64,000 bases of DNA from Sycon ciliatum (Eukaryota; Porifera; Calcarea; Leucosolenida; Sycettidae). This document shows positions 22,880 to 36,769 of the stretch, piece after piece. Numbering within the stretch: the first letter of the stretch is position 1; each line of letters begins with the position of its first letter. Made by a program: the position numbers and the translations under genes. The notes beneath the pieces were generated by a model. That model was not told the DNA's origin. It made no database searches and was given only the letters and a program-made list of their open reading frames with translations. The DNA lies in assembly GCF_964019385.1 (NCBI RefSeq), contig NC_088650.1, positions 21,585,502 through 21,649,501 on the forward strand, given 5' to 3'.

Positions 22880-25800
22880 AGATTCATGGGTAAAAAGCCC
22901 CAAACTTCTAGATAGGTTCTTTTTCAGCTTTCAGCAGCCCTGGGTGAGTTCTTTAGAGAAATGTGGCTCTTTTTCATGGTGCTATTTTCTATGTCCAGCT
23001 ACACAACGAGATGAGGATGGTCATTGTCATTTTCTGAGCTGCGAACGGGCAGAAAGGTGAGAAAGTGTCGGATTTTGACCATTTGTGCTGACCTATCAAT
23101 TTCAACGTACCTCTCTATAACATGACCCAGCTGTAATTTCAGTGGTCGCATTGTGTTTCATTTTTGGTTTGCTTGTAGGGCGCTGGCACCCGCATTCAGT
23201 GACCCAGAAAATTTGGCACTGCTGTGAATAGTTTAGTCGCAAAGTGAAGATTCACGGGTAAAAAGCCCCAAACTTCTAGATAGGTTCTTTTTCAGCTTTC
23301 AGCAGCCCTGGGTAAGTTCTTTAGGGAAATGTGGCTTTTTTTCATGGTGCTATTTTCTATGTCCAGCTACACAACGAGATGAGGATGGTCATTGTCATTT
23401 TCTGAGTTGCGAACGGGCATAAAGGTGAGAAAATGTCGGATTTTGACCATTTGTGCTGACCTTTCAATTTCAACGTACCTCTCTATAACATGACCCAGCT
23501 GTAATTTCAGTGGTCGCATTGATTTCATTTTTGGTTTGCTTGTAGGGCGCTGGCACCCGCATTCAGTGACCTAGAAAATTTGGCACTGCTGTGAATAGTT
23601 TAGTCGCAAAGTGAAGATTCACGGGTAAAAAGCCCCAAACTTCTAGATAGGTTCTTTTTCAACTTTCAGAAGCCCTGGGTGAGTTCTTGAGGGAAATGTG
23701 GCTTTTTTTCATGGTGCTATTTTCTATGTCCAGCTACACAACGAGATGAGGATGGTCATTGTCATTTTCTGAGCTGCGAACGGGCATAAAGGTGAGAAAA
23801 TGTCGGATTTTGACCATTTGTGCTGACCTTTCAATTTCAACGTACCTCTCTATAACATGACCCAGCTGTAATTTCAGTGGTCGCATTGATTTCATTTTTG
23901 GTTTGCTTGTAGGGCGCTGGCACCCGCATTTAGTGACCCAGAAAATTTGGCACTGCTGTGAATAGTTTAGTCGCAAAGTGAAGATTCACGGGTAAAAAGC
24001 CCCAAACTTCTAGATAGGTTCTTTTTCAGCTTTCAGCAGCCCTGGGTGAGTTCTTTAGAGAAATATGGCTTTTTTTCATGGTGTTATTTTCTATGTCCAG
24101 CTGCACAACGAGATGAGGATGGTCATTGTCATTTTCTGAGCTGCGAACGGGCATAAAGGTGAGAAAATGTCGGATTTTGACCATTTGTGCTGACCTTTCA
24201 ATTTCAACGTACCTCTCTATAACATGACCCAGCTGTAATTTCAGTGGTCGCATTGATTTCATTTTTGGTTTGCTTGTAGGGCGCTGGCACCCGCATTCAG
24301 TGACCCAGAAAATTTGGCACTGCTGTGAATAGTTTAGTCGCAAAGTGAAGATTCACGGGTAAAAAGCCCCAAACTTCTAGATAGGTTCTTTTTCAGCTTT
24401 CAGCAGCCCTGGGTGAGTTCTTTAGAGAAATGTGGCTTTTTTCCATGGTGCTATTTTCTATGTCCAGCTACACAACGAGATGAGGATGGTCATTGTCATT
24501 TTCTGAGCTGCGAACGGGCAGAAAGGTGAGAAAGTGTCGTATTTTGACCATTTGTGCTGACCTATCAATTTCAACGTACCTCTCTATAACATGACCCAGC
24601 TGTAATTTCAGTGGTCGCATTGTGTTTCATTTTTGGTTTGCTTGTAGGGCGCTGGCACCCGCATTCAGTGACCCAGAAAATTTGGCACTGCTGTGAATAG
24701 TTTAGTCGCAAAGTGAAGATTCACGGGTAAAAAGCCCCAAACTTCTAGATAGGTTCTTTTTCAGCTTTCAGCAGCCCTGGGTAAGTTCTTTAGGGAAATG
24801 TGGCTTTTTTTCATGGTGCTATTTTCTATGTCCAGCTACACAACGAGATGAGGATGGTCATTGTCATTTTCTGAGTTGCGAACGGGCATAAAGGTGAGAA
24901 AATGTCGGATTTTGACCATTTGTGCTGACCTTTCAATTTCAACGTACCTCTCTATAACATGACCCAGCTGTAATTTCAGTGGTCGCATTGATTTCATTTT
25001 TGGTTTGCTTGTAGGGCGCTGGCACCCGCATTCAGTGACCTAGAAAATTTGGCACTGCTGTGAATAGTTTAGTCGCAAAGTGAAGATTCACGGGTAAAAA
25101 GCCCCAAACTTCTAGATAGGTTCTTTTTCAACTTTCAGAAGCCCTGGGTGAGTTCTTGAGGGAAATGTGGCTTTTTTTCATGGTGCTATTTTCTATGTCC
25201 AGCTACACAACGAGATGAGGATGGTCATTGTCATTTTCTGAGCTGCGAACGGGCATAAAGGTGAGAAAATGTCGGATTTTGACCATTTGTGCTGACCTTT
25301 CAATTTCAACGTACCTCTCTATAACATGACCCAGCTGTAATTTCAGTGGTCGCATTGATTTCATTTTTGGTTTGCTTGTAGGGCGCTGGCACCCGCATTC
25401 AGTGACCCAGAAAATTTGGCACTGCTGTGAATAGTTTAGTCGCAAAGTGAAGATTCACGGGTAAAAAGCCCCAAACTTCTAGATAGGTTCTTTTTCAGCT
25501 TTCAGCAGCCCTGGGTGAGTTCTTTAGAGAAATGTGGCTTTTTTTCATGGTGTTATTTTCTATGTCCAGCTGCACAACGAGATGAGGATGGTCATTGTCA
25601 TTTTCTGAGCTGTGAACGGGCAGAAAGGTGAGAAAATGTCGGATTTTGACCATTTGTGCTGACCTTTCAATTTCAACGTACCTCTCTATAACATGACCCA
25701 GCTGTAATTTCAGTGGTCGCATTGATTTCATTTTTGGTTTGCTTGTAGGGCGCTGGCACACGAATTCAGTGACCCAGAAAATTTGGCACTGCTGTGAATA

Positions 25801-28800
25801 GTTTAGTCGCAAAGTGAAGATTCACGGGTAAAAAGCCCCAAACTTCTAGATAGGTTCTTTTTCAGCTTTCAGCAGCCCTGGGTGAGTTCTTTAGAGAAAT
25901 GTGGCTCTTTTTCATGGTGCTATTTTCTATGTCCAGCAACACAACGAGATGAGGATGGTCATTGTCATTTTCTGAGCCGCGAACGGGCAGAAAGGTGAGA
26001 AAGTGTCGGATTTTGACCATTTGTGCTGACCTATCAATTTCAACGTACCTCTCTATAACATGACCCAGCTGTAATTTCAGTGGTCGCATTGTGTTTCATT
26101 TTTGGTTTGCTTGTAGGGCGCTGGCACCCGCATTCAGTGACCCAGAAAATTTGGCACTGCTGTGAATAGTTTAGTCGCAAAGTGAAGATTCACGGGTAAA
26201 AAGCCCCAAACTTCTAGATAGGTTCTTTTTCAGCTTTCAGCAGCCCTGGGTAAGTTCTTTAGGGAAATGTGGCTTTTTTTCATGGTGCTATTTTCTATGT
26301 CCAGCTACACAACGAGATGAGGATGGTCATTGTCATTTTCTGAGTTGCGAACGGGCATAAAGGTGAGAAAATGTCGGATTTTGACCATTTGTGCTGACCT
26401 TTCAATTTCAACGTACCTCTCTATAACATGACCCAGCTGTAATTTCAGTGGTCGCATTGATTTCATTTTTGGTTTGCTTGTAGGGCGCTGGCACCCGCAT
26501 TCAGTGACCCAGAAAATTTGGCACTGCTGTGAATAGTTTAGTCGCAAAGTGAAGATTCACGGGTAAAAAGCCCCAAACTTCTAGATAGGTTCTTTTTCAG
26601 CTTTCAGCAGCCCTGGGTGAGTTCTTTAGAGAAATGTGGCTTTTTTTCATGGTGTTATTTTCTATGTCCAGCTGCACAACGAGATGAGGATGGTCATTGT
26701 CATTTTCTGAGCTGTGAACGGGCAGAAAGGTGAGAAAATGTCGGATTTTGACCATTTGTGCTGACCTTTCAATTTCAACGTACCTCTCTATAACATGACC
26801 CAGCTGTAATTTCAGTGGTCGCATTGATTTCATTTTTGGTTTGCTTGTAGGGCGCTGGCACACGAATTCAGTGACCCAGAAAATTTGGCACTGCTGTGAA
26901 TAGTTTAGTCGCAAAGTGAAGATTCACGGGTAAAAAGCCCCAAACTTCTAGATAGGTTCTTTTTCAGCTTTCAGCAGCCCTGGGTGAGTTCTTTAGAGAA
27001 ATGTGGCTCTTTTTCATGGTGCTATTTTCTATGTCCAGCAACACAACGAGATGAGGATGGTCATTGTCATTTTCTGAGCCGCGAACGGGCAGAAAGGTGA
27101 GAAAGTGTCGGATTTTGACCATTTGTGCTGACCTATCAATTTCAACGTACCTCTCTATAACATGACCCAGCTGTAATTTCAGTGGTCGCATTGTGTTTCA
27201 TTTTTGGTTTGCTTGTAGAGCGCTGGCACCCGCATTCAGTGACCCAGAAAATTTGGCACTGCTGTGAATAGTTTAGTCGCAAAGTGAAGATTCACGGGTA
27301 AAAAGCCCCAAACTTCTAGATAGGTTCTTTTTCAGCTTTCAGCAGCCCTGGGTAAGTTCTTTAGGGAAATGTGGCTTTTTTTCATGGTGCTATTTTCTAT
27401 GTCCAGCTACACAACGAGATGAGGATGGTCATTGTCATTTTCTGAGTTGCGAACGGGCATAAAGGTGAGAAAATGTCGGATTTTGACCATTTGTGCTGAC
27501 CTTTCAATTTCAACGTACCTCTCTATAACATGACCCAGCTGTAATTTCAGTGGTCGCATTGATTTCATTTTTGGTTTGCTTGTAGGGCGCTGGCACCCGC
27601 ATTCAGTGACCCAGAAAATTTGGCACTGCTGTGAATAGTTTAGTCGCAAAGTGAAGATTCATGGGTAAAAAGCCCCAAACTTCTAGATAGGTTCTTTTTC
27701 AGCTTTCAGCAGCCCTGGGTGAGTTCTTTAGAGAAATGTGGCTCTTTTTCATGGTGCTATTTTCTATGTCCAGCTACACAACGAGATGAGGATGGTCATT
27801 GTCATTTTCTGAGCTGCGAACGGGCAGAAAGGTGAGAAAGTGTCGGATTTTGACCATTTGTGCTGACCTATCAATTTCAACGTACCTCTCTATAACATGA
27901 CCCAGCTGTAATTTCAGTGGTCGCATTGTGTTTCATTTTTGGTTTGCTTGTAGGGCGCTGGCACCCGCATTCAGTGACCCAGAAAATTTGGCACTGCTGT
28001 GAATAGTTTAGTCGCAAAGTGAAGATTCACGGGTAAAAAGCCCCAAACTTCTAGATAGGTTCTTTTTCAGCTTTCAGCAGCCCTGGGTAAGTTCTTTAGG
28101 GAAATGTGGCTTTTTTTCATGGTGCTATTTTCTATGTCCAGCTACACAACGAGATGAGGATGGTCATTGTCATTTTCTGAGTTGCGAACGGGCATAAAGG
28201 TGAGAAAATGTCGGATTTTGACCATTTGTGCTGACCTTTCAATTTCAACGTACCTCTCTATAACATGACCCAGCTGTAATTTCAGTGGTCGCATTGATTT
28301 CATTTTTGGTTTGCTTGTAGGGCGCTGGCACCCGCATTCAGTGACCTAGAAAATTTGGCACTGCTGTGAATAGTTTAGTCGCAAAGTGAAGATTCACGGG
28401 TAAAAAGCCCCAAACTTCTAGATAGGTTCTTTTTCAACTTTCAGAAGCCCTGGGTGAGTTCTTGAGGGAAATGTGGCTTTTTTTCATGGTGCTATTTTCT
28501 ATGTCCAGCTACACAACGAGATGAGGATGGTCATTGTCATTTTCTGAGCTGCGAACGGGCATAAAGGTGAGAAAATGTCGGATTTTGACCATTTGTGCTG
28601 ACCTTTCAATTTCAACGTACCTCTCTATAACATGACCCAGCTGTAATTTCAGTGGTCGCATTGATTTCATTTTTGGTTTGCTTGTAGGGCGCTGGCACCC
28701 GCATTTAGTGACCCAGAAAATTTGGCACTGCTGTGAATAGTTTAGTCGCAAAGTGAAGATTCACGGGTAAAAAGCCCCAAACTTCTAGATAGGTTCTTTT

Positions 28801-31800
28801 TCAGCTTTCAGCAGCCCTGGGTGAGTTCTTTAGAGAAATATGGCTTTTTTTCATGGTGTTATTTTCTATGTCCAGCTGCACAACGAGATGAGGATGGTCA
28901 TTGTCATTTTCTGAGCTGCGAACGGGCATAAAGGTGAGAAAATGTCGGATTTTGACCATTTGTGCTGACCTTTCAATTTCAACGTACCTCTCTATAACAT
29001 GACCCAGCTGTAATTTCAGTGGTCGCATTGATTTCATTTTTGGTTTGCTTGTAGGGCGCTGGCACCCGCATTCAGTGACCCAGAAAATTTGGCACTGCTG
29101 TGAATAGTTTAGTCGCAAAGTGAAGATTCACGGGTAAAAAGCCCCAAACTTCTAGATAGGTTCTTTTTCAGCTTTCAGCAGCCCTGGGTGAGTTCTTTAG
29201 AGAAATGTGGCTTTTTTCCATGGTGCTATTTTCTATGTCCAGCTACACAACGAGATGAGGATGGTCATTGTCATTTTCTGAGCTGCGAACGGGCAGAAAG
29301 GTGAGAAAGTGTCGGATTTTGACCATTTGTGCTGACCTATCAATTTCAACGTACCTCTCTATAACATGACCCAGCTGTAATTTCAGTGGTCGCATTGTGT
29401 TTCATTTTTGGTTTGCTTGTAGGGCGCTGGCACCCGCATTCAGTGACCCAGAAAATTTGGCACTGCTGTGAATAGTTTAGTCGCAAAGTGAAGATTCACG
29501 GGTAAAAAGCCCCAAACTTCTAGATAGGTTCTTTTTCAGCTTTCAGCAGCCCTGGGTAAGTTCTTTAGGGAAATGTGGCTTTTTTTCATGGTGCTATTTT
29601 CTATGTCCAGCTACACAACGAGATGAGGATGGTCATTGTCATTTTCTGAGTTGCGAACGGGCATAAAGGTGAGAAAATGTCGGATTTTGACCATTTGTGC
29701 TGACCTTTCAATTTCAACGTACCTCTCTATAACATGACCCAGCTGTAATTTCAGTGGTCGCATTGATTTCATTTTTGGTTTGCTTGTAGGGCGCTGGCAC
29801 CCGCATTCAGTGACCTAGAAAATTTGGCACTGCTGTGAATAGTTTAGTCGCAAAGTGAAGATTCACGGGTAAAAAGCCCCAAACTTCTAGATAGGTTCTT
29901 TTTCAACTTTCAGAAGCCCTGGGTGAGTTCTTGAGGGAAATGTGGCTTTTTTTCATGGTGCTATTTTCTATGTCCAGCTACACAACGAGATGAGGATGGT
30001 CATTGTCATTTTCTGAGCTGCGAACGGGCATAAAGGTGAGAAAATGTCGGATTTTGACCATTTGTGCTGACCTTTCAATTTCAACGTACCTCTCTATAAC
30101 ATGACCCAGCTGTAATTTCAGTGGTCGCATTGATTTCATTTTTGGTTTGCTTGTAGGGCGCTGGCACCCGCATTCAGTGACCCAGAAAATTTGGCACTGC
30201 TGTGAATAGTTTAGTCGCAAAGTGAAGATTCACGGGTAAAAAGCCCCAAACTTCTAGATAGGTTCTTTTTCAGCTTTCAGCAGCCCTGGGTGAGTTCTTT
30301 AGAGAAATGTGGCTTTTTTTCATGGTGTTATTTTCTATGTCCAGCTGCACAACGAGATGAGGATGGTCATTGTCATTTTCTGAGCTGTGAACGGGCAGAA
30401 AGGTGAGAAAATGTCGGATTTTGACCATTTGTGCTGACCTTTCAATTTCAACGTACCTCTCTATAACATGACCCAGCTGTAATTTCAGTGGTCGCATTGA
30501 TTTCATTTTTGGTTTGCTTGTAGGGCGCTGGCACACGAATTCAGTGACCCAGAAAATTTGGCACTGCTGTGAATAGTTTAGTCGCAAAGTGAAGATTCAC
30601 GGGTAAAAAGCCCCAAACTTCTAGATAGGTTCTTTTTCAGCTTTCAGCAGCCCTGGGTGAGTTCTTTAGAGAAATGTGGCTCTTTTTCATGGTGCTATTT
30701 TCTATGTCCAGCAACACAACGAGATGAGGATGGTCATTGTCATTTTCTGAGCCGCGAACGGGCAGAAAGGTGAGAAAGTGTCGGATTTTGACCATTTGTG
30801 CTGACCTATCAATTTCAACGTACCTCTCTATAACATGACCCAGCTGTAATTTCAGTGGTCGCATTGTGTTTCATTTTTGGTTTGCTTGTAGGGCGCTGGC
30901 ACCCGCATTCAGTGACCCAGAAAATTTGGCACTGCTGTGAATAGTTTAGTCGCAAAGTGAAGATTCACGGGTAAAAAGCCCCAAACTTCTAGATAGGTTC
31001 TTTTTCAGCTTTCAGCAGCCCTGGGTAAGTTCTTTAGGGAAATGTGGCTTTTTTTCATGGTGCTATTTTCTATGTCCAGCTACACAACGAGATGAGGATG
31101 GTCATTGTCATTTTCTGAGTTGCGAACGGGCATAAAGGTGAGAAAATGTCGGATTTTGACCATTTGTGCTGACCTTTCAATTTCAACGTACCTCTCTATA
31201 ACATGACCCAGCTGTAATTTCAGTGGTCGCATTGATTTCATTTTTGGTTTGCTTGTAGGGCGCTGGCACCCGCATTCAGTGACCTAGAAAATTTGGCACT
31301 GCTGTGAATAGTTTAGTCGCAAAGTGAAGATTCACGGGTAAAAAGCCCCAAACTTCTAGATAGGTTCTTTTTCAACTTTCAGAAGCCCTGGGTGAGTTCT
31401 TGAGGGAAATGTGGCTTTTTTTCATGGTGCTATTTTCTATGTCCAGCTACACAACGAGATGAGGATGGTCATTGTCATTTTCTGAGCTGCGAACGGGCAT
31501 AAAGGTGAGAAAATGTCGGATTTTGACCATTTGTGCTGACCTTTCAATTTCAACGTACCTCTCTATAACATGACCCAGCTGTAATTTCAGTGGTCGCATT
31601 GATTTCATTTTTGGTTTGCTTGTAGGGCGCTGGCACCCGCATTCAGTGACCCAGAAAATTTGGCACTGCTGTGAATAGTTTAGTCGCAAAGTGAAGATTC
31701 ACGGGTAAAAAGCCCCAAACTTCTAGATAGGTTATTTTTCAGCTTTCAGCAGCCCTGGGTGAGTTCTTTAGAGAAATGTGGCTTTTTTTCATGGTGTTAT

Positions 31801-34800
31801 TTTCTATGTCCAGCTGCACAACGAGATGAGGATGGTCATTGTCATTTTCTGAGCTGTGAACGGGCAGAAAGGTGAGAAAATGTCGGATTTTGACCATTTG
31901 TGCTGACCTTTCAATTTCAACGTACCTCTCTATAACATGACCCAGCTGTAATTTCAGTGGTCGCATTGATTTCATTTTTGGTTTGCTTGTAGGGCGCTGG
32001 CACACGAATTCAGTGACCCAGAAAATTTGGCACTGCTGTGAATAGTTTAGTCGCAAAGTGAAGATTCACGGGTAAAAAGCCCCAAACTTCTAGATAGGTT
32101 CTTTTTCAGCTTTCAGCAGCCCTGGGTGAGTTCTTTAGAGAAATGTGGCTCTTTTTCATGGTGCTATTTTCTATGTCCAGCAACACAACGAGATGAGGAT
32201 GGTCATTGTCATTTTCTGAGCCGCGAACGGGCAGAAAGGTGAGAAAGTGTCGGATTTTGACCATTTGTGCTGACCTATCAATTTCAACGTACCTCTCTAT
32301 AACATGACCCAGCTGTAATTTCAGTGGTCGCATTGTGTTTCATTTTTGGTTTGCTTGTAGGGCGCTGGCACCCGCATTCAGTGACCCAGAAAATTTGGCA
32401 CTGCTGTGAATAGTTTAGTCGCAAAGTGAAGATTCACGGGTAAAAAGCCCCAAACTTCTAGATAGGTTCTTTTTCAGCTTTCAGCAGCCCTGGGTAAGTT
32501 CTTTAGGGAAATGTGGCTTTTTTTCATGGTGCTATTTTCTATGTCCAGCTACACAACGAGATGAGGATGGTCATTGTCATTTTCTGAGTTGCGAACGGGC
32601 ATAAAGGTGAGAAAATGTCGGATTTTGACCATTTGTGCTGACCTTTCAATTTCAACGTACCTCTCTATAACATGACCCAGCTGTAATTTCAGTGGTCGCA
32701 TTGATTTCATTTTTGGTTTGCTTGTAGGGCGCTGGCACCCGAATTCAGTGACCCAGAAAATTTGGCACTGCTGTGAATAGTTTAGTCGCAAAGTGAAGAT
32801 TCACGGGTAAAAAGCCCCAAACTTCTAGATGGGTTCTTTTTCAGCTTTCAGCAGCCCTGGGTGAGTTCTTTAGAGAAATGTGGCTTTTTTTCATGGTGTT
32901 ATTTTCTATGTCCAGCTGCACAACGAGATGAGGATGGTCATTGTCATTTTCTGAGCTGCGAACGGGCAGAAAGGTGAGAAAATGTCGGATTTTGACCATT
33001 TGTGCTGACCTTTCAATTTCAACGTACCTCTCTATAACATGACCCAGCTGTAATTTCAGTGGTCGCATTGATTTCATTTTTGGTTTGCTTGTAGGGCGCT
33101 GGCACCCGCATTCAGTGACCCAGAAAATTTGGCACTGCTGTGAATAGTTTAGTCGCAAAGTGAAGATTCACGGGTAAAAAGCCCCAAACTTCTAGATAGG
33201 TTCTTTTTCAGCTTTCAGCAGCCCTGGGTGAGTTCTTTAGAGAAATGTGGCTTTTTTTCATGGTGTTATTTTCTATGTCCAGCTGCACAACGAGATGAGG
33301 ATGGTCATTGTCATTTTCTGAGCTGTGAACGGGCAGAAAGGTGAGAAAATGTCGGATTTTGACCATTTGTGCTGACCTTTCAATTTCAACGTACCTCTCT
33401 ATAACATGACCCAGCTGTAATTTCAGTGGTCGCATTGATTTCATTTTTGGTTTGCTTGTAGGGCGCTGGCACACGAATTCAGTGACCCAGAAAATTTGGC
33501 ACTGCTGTGAATAGTTTAGTCGCAAAGTGAAGATTCACGGGTAAAAAGCCCCAAACTTCTAGATAGGTTCTTTTTCAGCTTTCAGCAGCCCTGGGTGAGT
33601 TCTTTAGAGAAATGTGGCTCTTTTTCATGGTGCTATTTTCTATGTCCAGCAACACAACGAGATGAGGATGGTCATTGTCATTTTCTGAGCCGCGAACGGG
33701 CAGAAAGGTGAGAAAGTGTCGGATTTTGACCATTTGTGCTGACCTATCAATTTCAACGTACCTCTCTATAACATGACCCAGCTGTAATTTCAGTGGTCGC
33801 ATTGTGTTTCATTTTTGGTTTGCTTGTAGGGCGCTGGCACCCGCATTCAGTGACCCAGAAAATTTGGCACTGCTGTGAATAGTTTAGTCGCAAAGTGAAG
33901 ATTCACGGGTAAAAAGCCCCAAACTTCTAGATAGGTTCTTTTTCAGCTTTCAGCAGCCCTGGGTAAGTTCTTTAGGGAAATGTGGCTTTTTTTCATGGTG
34001 CTATTTTCTATGTCCAGCTACACAACGAGATGAGGATGGTCATTGTCATTTTCTGAGTTGCGAACGGGCATAAAGGTGAGAAAATGTCGGATTTTGACCA
34101 TTTGTGCTGACCTTTCAATTTCAACGTACCTCTCTATAACATGACCCAGCTGTAATTTCAGTGGTCGCATTGATTTCATTTTTGGTTTGCTTGTAGGGCG
34201 CTGGCACCCGAATTCAGTGACCCAGAAAATTTGGCACTGCTGTGAATAGTTTAGTCGCAAAGTGAAGATTCACGGGTAAAAAGCCCCAAACTTCTAGATG
34301 GGTTCTTTTTCAGCTTTCAGCAGCCCTGGGTGAGTTCTTTAGAGAAATGTGGCTTTTTTTCATGGTGTTATTTTCTATGTCCAGCTGCACAACGAGATGA
34401 GGATGGTCATTGTCATTTTCTGAGCTGCGAACGGGCAGAAAGGTGAGAAAATGTCGGATTTTGACCATTTGTGCTGACCTTTCAATTTCAACGTACCTCT
34501 CTATAACATGACCCAGCTGTAATTTCAGTGGTCGCATTGATTTCATTTTTGGTTTGCTTGTAGGGCGCTGGCACCCGAATTCAGTGACCCAGAAAATTTG
34601 GCACTGCTGTGAATAGTTTAGTCGCAAAGTGAAGATTCACGGGTAAAAAGCCCCAAACTTCTAGATAGGTTCTTTTTCAGCTTTCAGCAGCCCTGGGTGA
34701 GTTCTTTAGAGAAATGTGGCTCCTTTTCATGGTGCTATTTTCTATGTCCAGCTACACAACGAGATGAGGATGGTCATTGTCATTTTCTGAGCTGCGAACG

Positions 34801-36140
34801 GGCAGAAAGGTGAGAAAGTGTCGGATTTTGACCATTTGTGCTGACCTATCAATTTCAACGTACCTCTCTATAACATGACCCAGCTGTAATTTCAGTGGTC
34901 GCATTGTGTTTCATTTTTGGTTTGCTTGTAGGGCGCTGGCACCCGCATTCAGTGACCCAGAAAATTTGGCACTGCTGTGAATAGTTTAGTCGCAAAGTGA
35001 AGATTCACGGGTAAAAAGCCCAAACTTCTAGATAGGTTCTTTTTCAGCTTTCAGCAGCCCTGGGTAAGTTCTTTAGGGAAATGTGGCTTTTTTTCATGGT
35101 GCTATTTTCTATGTCCAGCTACACAACGAGATGAGGATGGTCATTGTCATTTTCTGAGTTGCGAACGGGCATAAAGGTGAGAAAATGTCGGATTTTGACC
35201 ATTTGTGCTGACCTTTCAATTTCAACGTACCTCTCTATAACATGACCCAGCTGTAATTTCAGTGGTCGCATTGATTTCATTTTTGGTTTGCTTGTAGGGC
35301 ACTGGCACCCGCATTCAGTGACCCAGAAAATTTGGCACTGCTGTGAATAGTTTAGTCGCAAAGTGAAGATTCACGGGTAAAAAGCCCCAAACTTCTAGAT
35401 AGGTTCTTTTTCAGCTTTCAGCAGCCGTGGGTGGGTTCTTTAGAGAAATGTGGCTCTTTTTCATGGTGCTATTTTCTATGTCCAGCTACACAACGAGATG
35501 AGGATGGTCATTGTCCTTTTCTGAGCTGCGAACGGGCAGAAAGGTGAGAAAGTGTCGGATTTTGACCATTTGTGCTGACCTTTCAATTTCAACGTACCTC
35601 TCTATAACATGACCCAGCTGTAATTACAGTGGTCGCATTGATTTCATTTTTGGTTTGCTTGTAGGGCGCTGGCACCCGCATTCAGTGACCCAGAAAATTT
35701 GGCACTGCTGTGAATAGTTTAGTCGCAAAGTGAAGATTCACGGGTAAAAAGCCCCAAACTTCTAGATAGGTTCTTTTTCAACTTTCAGAAGCCCTGGGTG
35801 AGTTCTTGAGGGAAATGTGGCTTTTTTTCATGGTGCTATTTTCTATGTCCAGCTACACAACGAGATGAGGATGGTCATTGTCATTTTCTGAGCTGCGAAC
35901 GGGCATAAAGGTGAGAAAATGTCGGATTTTGACCATTTGTGCTGACCTTTCAATTTCAACGTACCTCTCTATAACATGACCCAGCTGTAATTTCAGTGGT
36001 CGCATTGATTTCATTTTTGGTTTGCTTGTAGGACGCTGGCACCCGCATTCAGTGACCCAGAAAATTTGGCACTGCTGTGAATAGTTTAGTCGCAAAGTGA
36101 AGATTCACGGGTAAAAAGCCCCAAACTTCTAGATAGGTTC
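22880..36140 (-). repeat. Higher-order repeat: 4-monomer unit a-b-c-d with shorter derivatives
   Basis: Four monomer types recur in order. Type a has AAAGTGTCGG, ACCTATCAATTT and ATTGTGTTTC. Type b has GGGTAAGTTC and GAGTTGCGAAC. Type c has CAACTTTCAGAAGCCC and TTCTTGAGGG. Type d has GGTGTTATTTT and CAGCTGCACAAC. Complete a-b-c-d units of about 1469 bp start near 22922, 24390, 27697, 29168 and 30637. Units lacking c (about 1102 bp) occur near 25862 and 32106, and a two-monomer a-b near 26964. Type a loses the ORF through a one-base insertion. One form of type b (b1) has an in-frame TAG. The pattern decays after about 35400. Confidence 0.85.
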
Positions 36141-36769
36141 TTTTTCAGCTTTCAGCAGCCCTGGGTGAGTTCTTTAAAGAAATGTGGCTTTTTTCCATGG
36201 TGCTATTTTCTATGTCCAGCTACACAACGAGATGAGGATGGTCATTGTCATTTTCTGAGCTGCGAACGGGCAGAAAGGTGAGAAAATGTCGGATTTTGAC
36301 CATTTGTGCTGACCTTTCAATTTCAACGTACCTCTCTATAACATAACCCAGCTGTAATTTCAGTGGTCGCATTGATTTCATTTTTGGTTTGCTGGTAGGG
36401 CGCTGGCACCCGCATTCAGTGACCCAGAAAATTTGGCACTGCTGTGACGAGTTTAGTCGCAAAGTGAAGATTCACGGGTAAAAAGCCCCAAACTTCTAGA
36501 TAGGTTCTTTTTCAGCTTTCAGCAGCCCTGGGTGAGTTCTTTGAGAAATGTGGCTCTTTTTCATGGTGCTATTTTCTATGTCCAGCTACACAAAGAGATG
36601 AAGATGGTCATTATCATTTTCTGAGCTGCGAACGGGCAGAAAGGTGAGAAAATGTCGGATTTTGACCATTTGTGCTGACCTTTCAATTTCAACGTACCTC
36701 TGTATAACATGACCCAGCTGTAATTTCAGTGGTCGCATTGGTTTCATTTTTGGTTTGCTTGTAGGGCGC

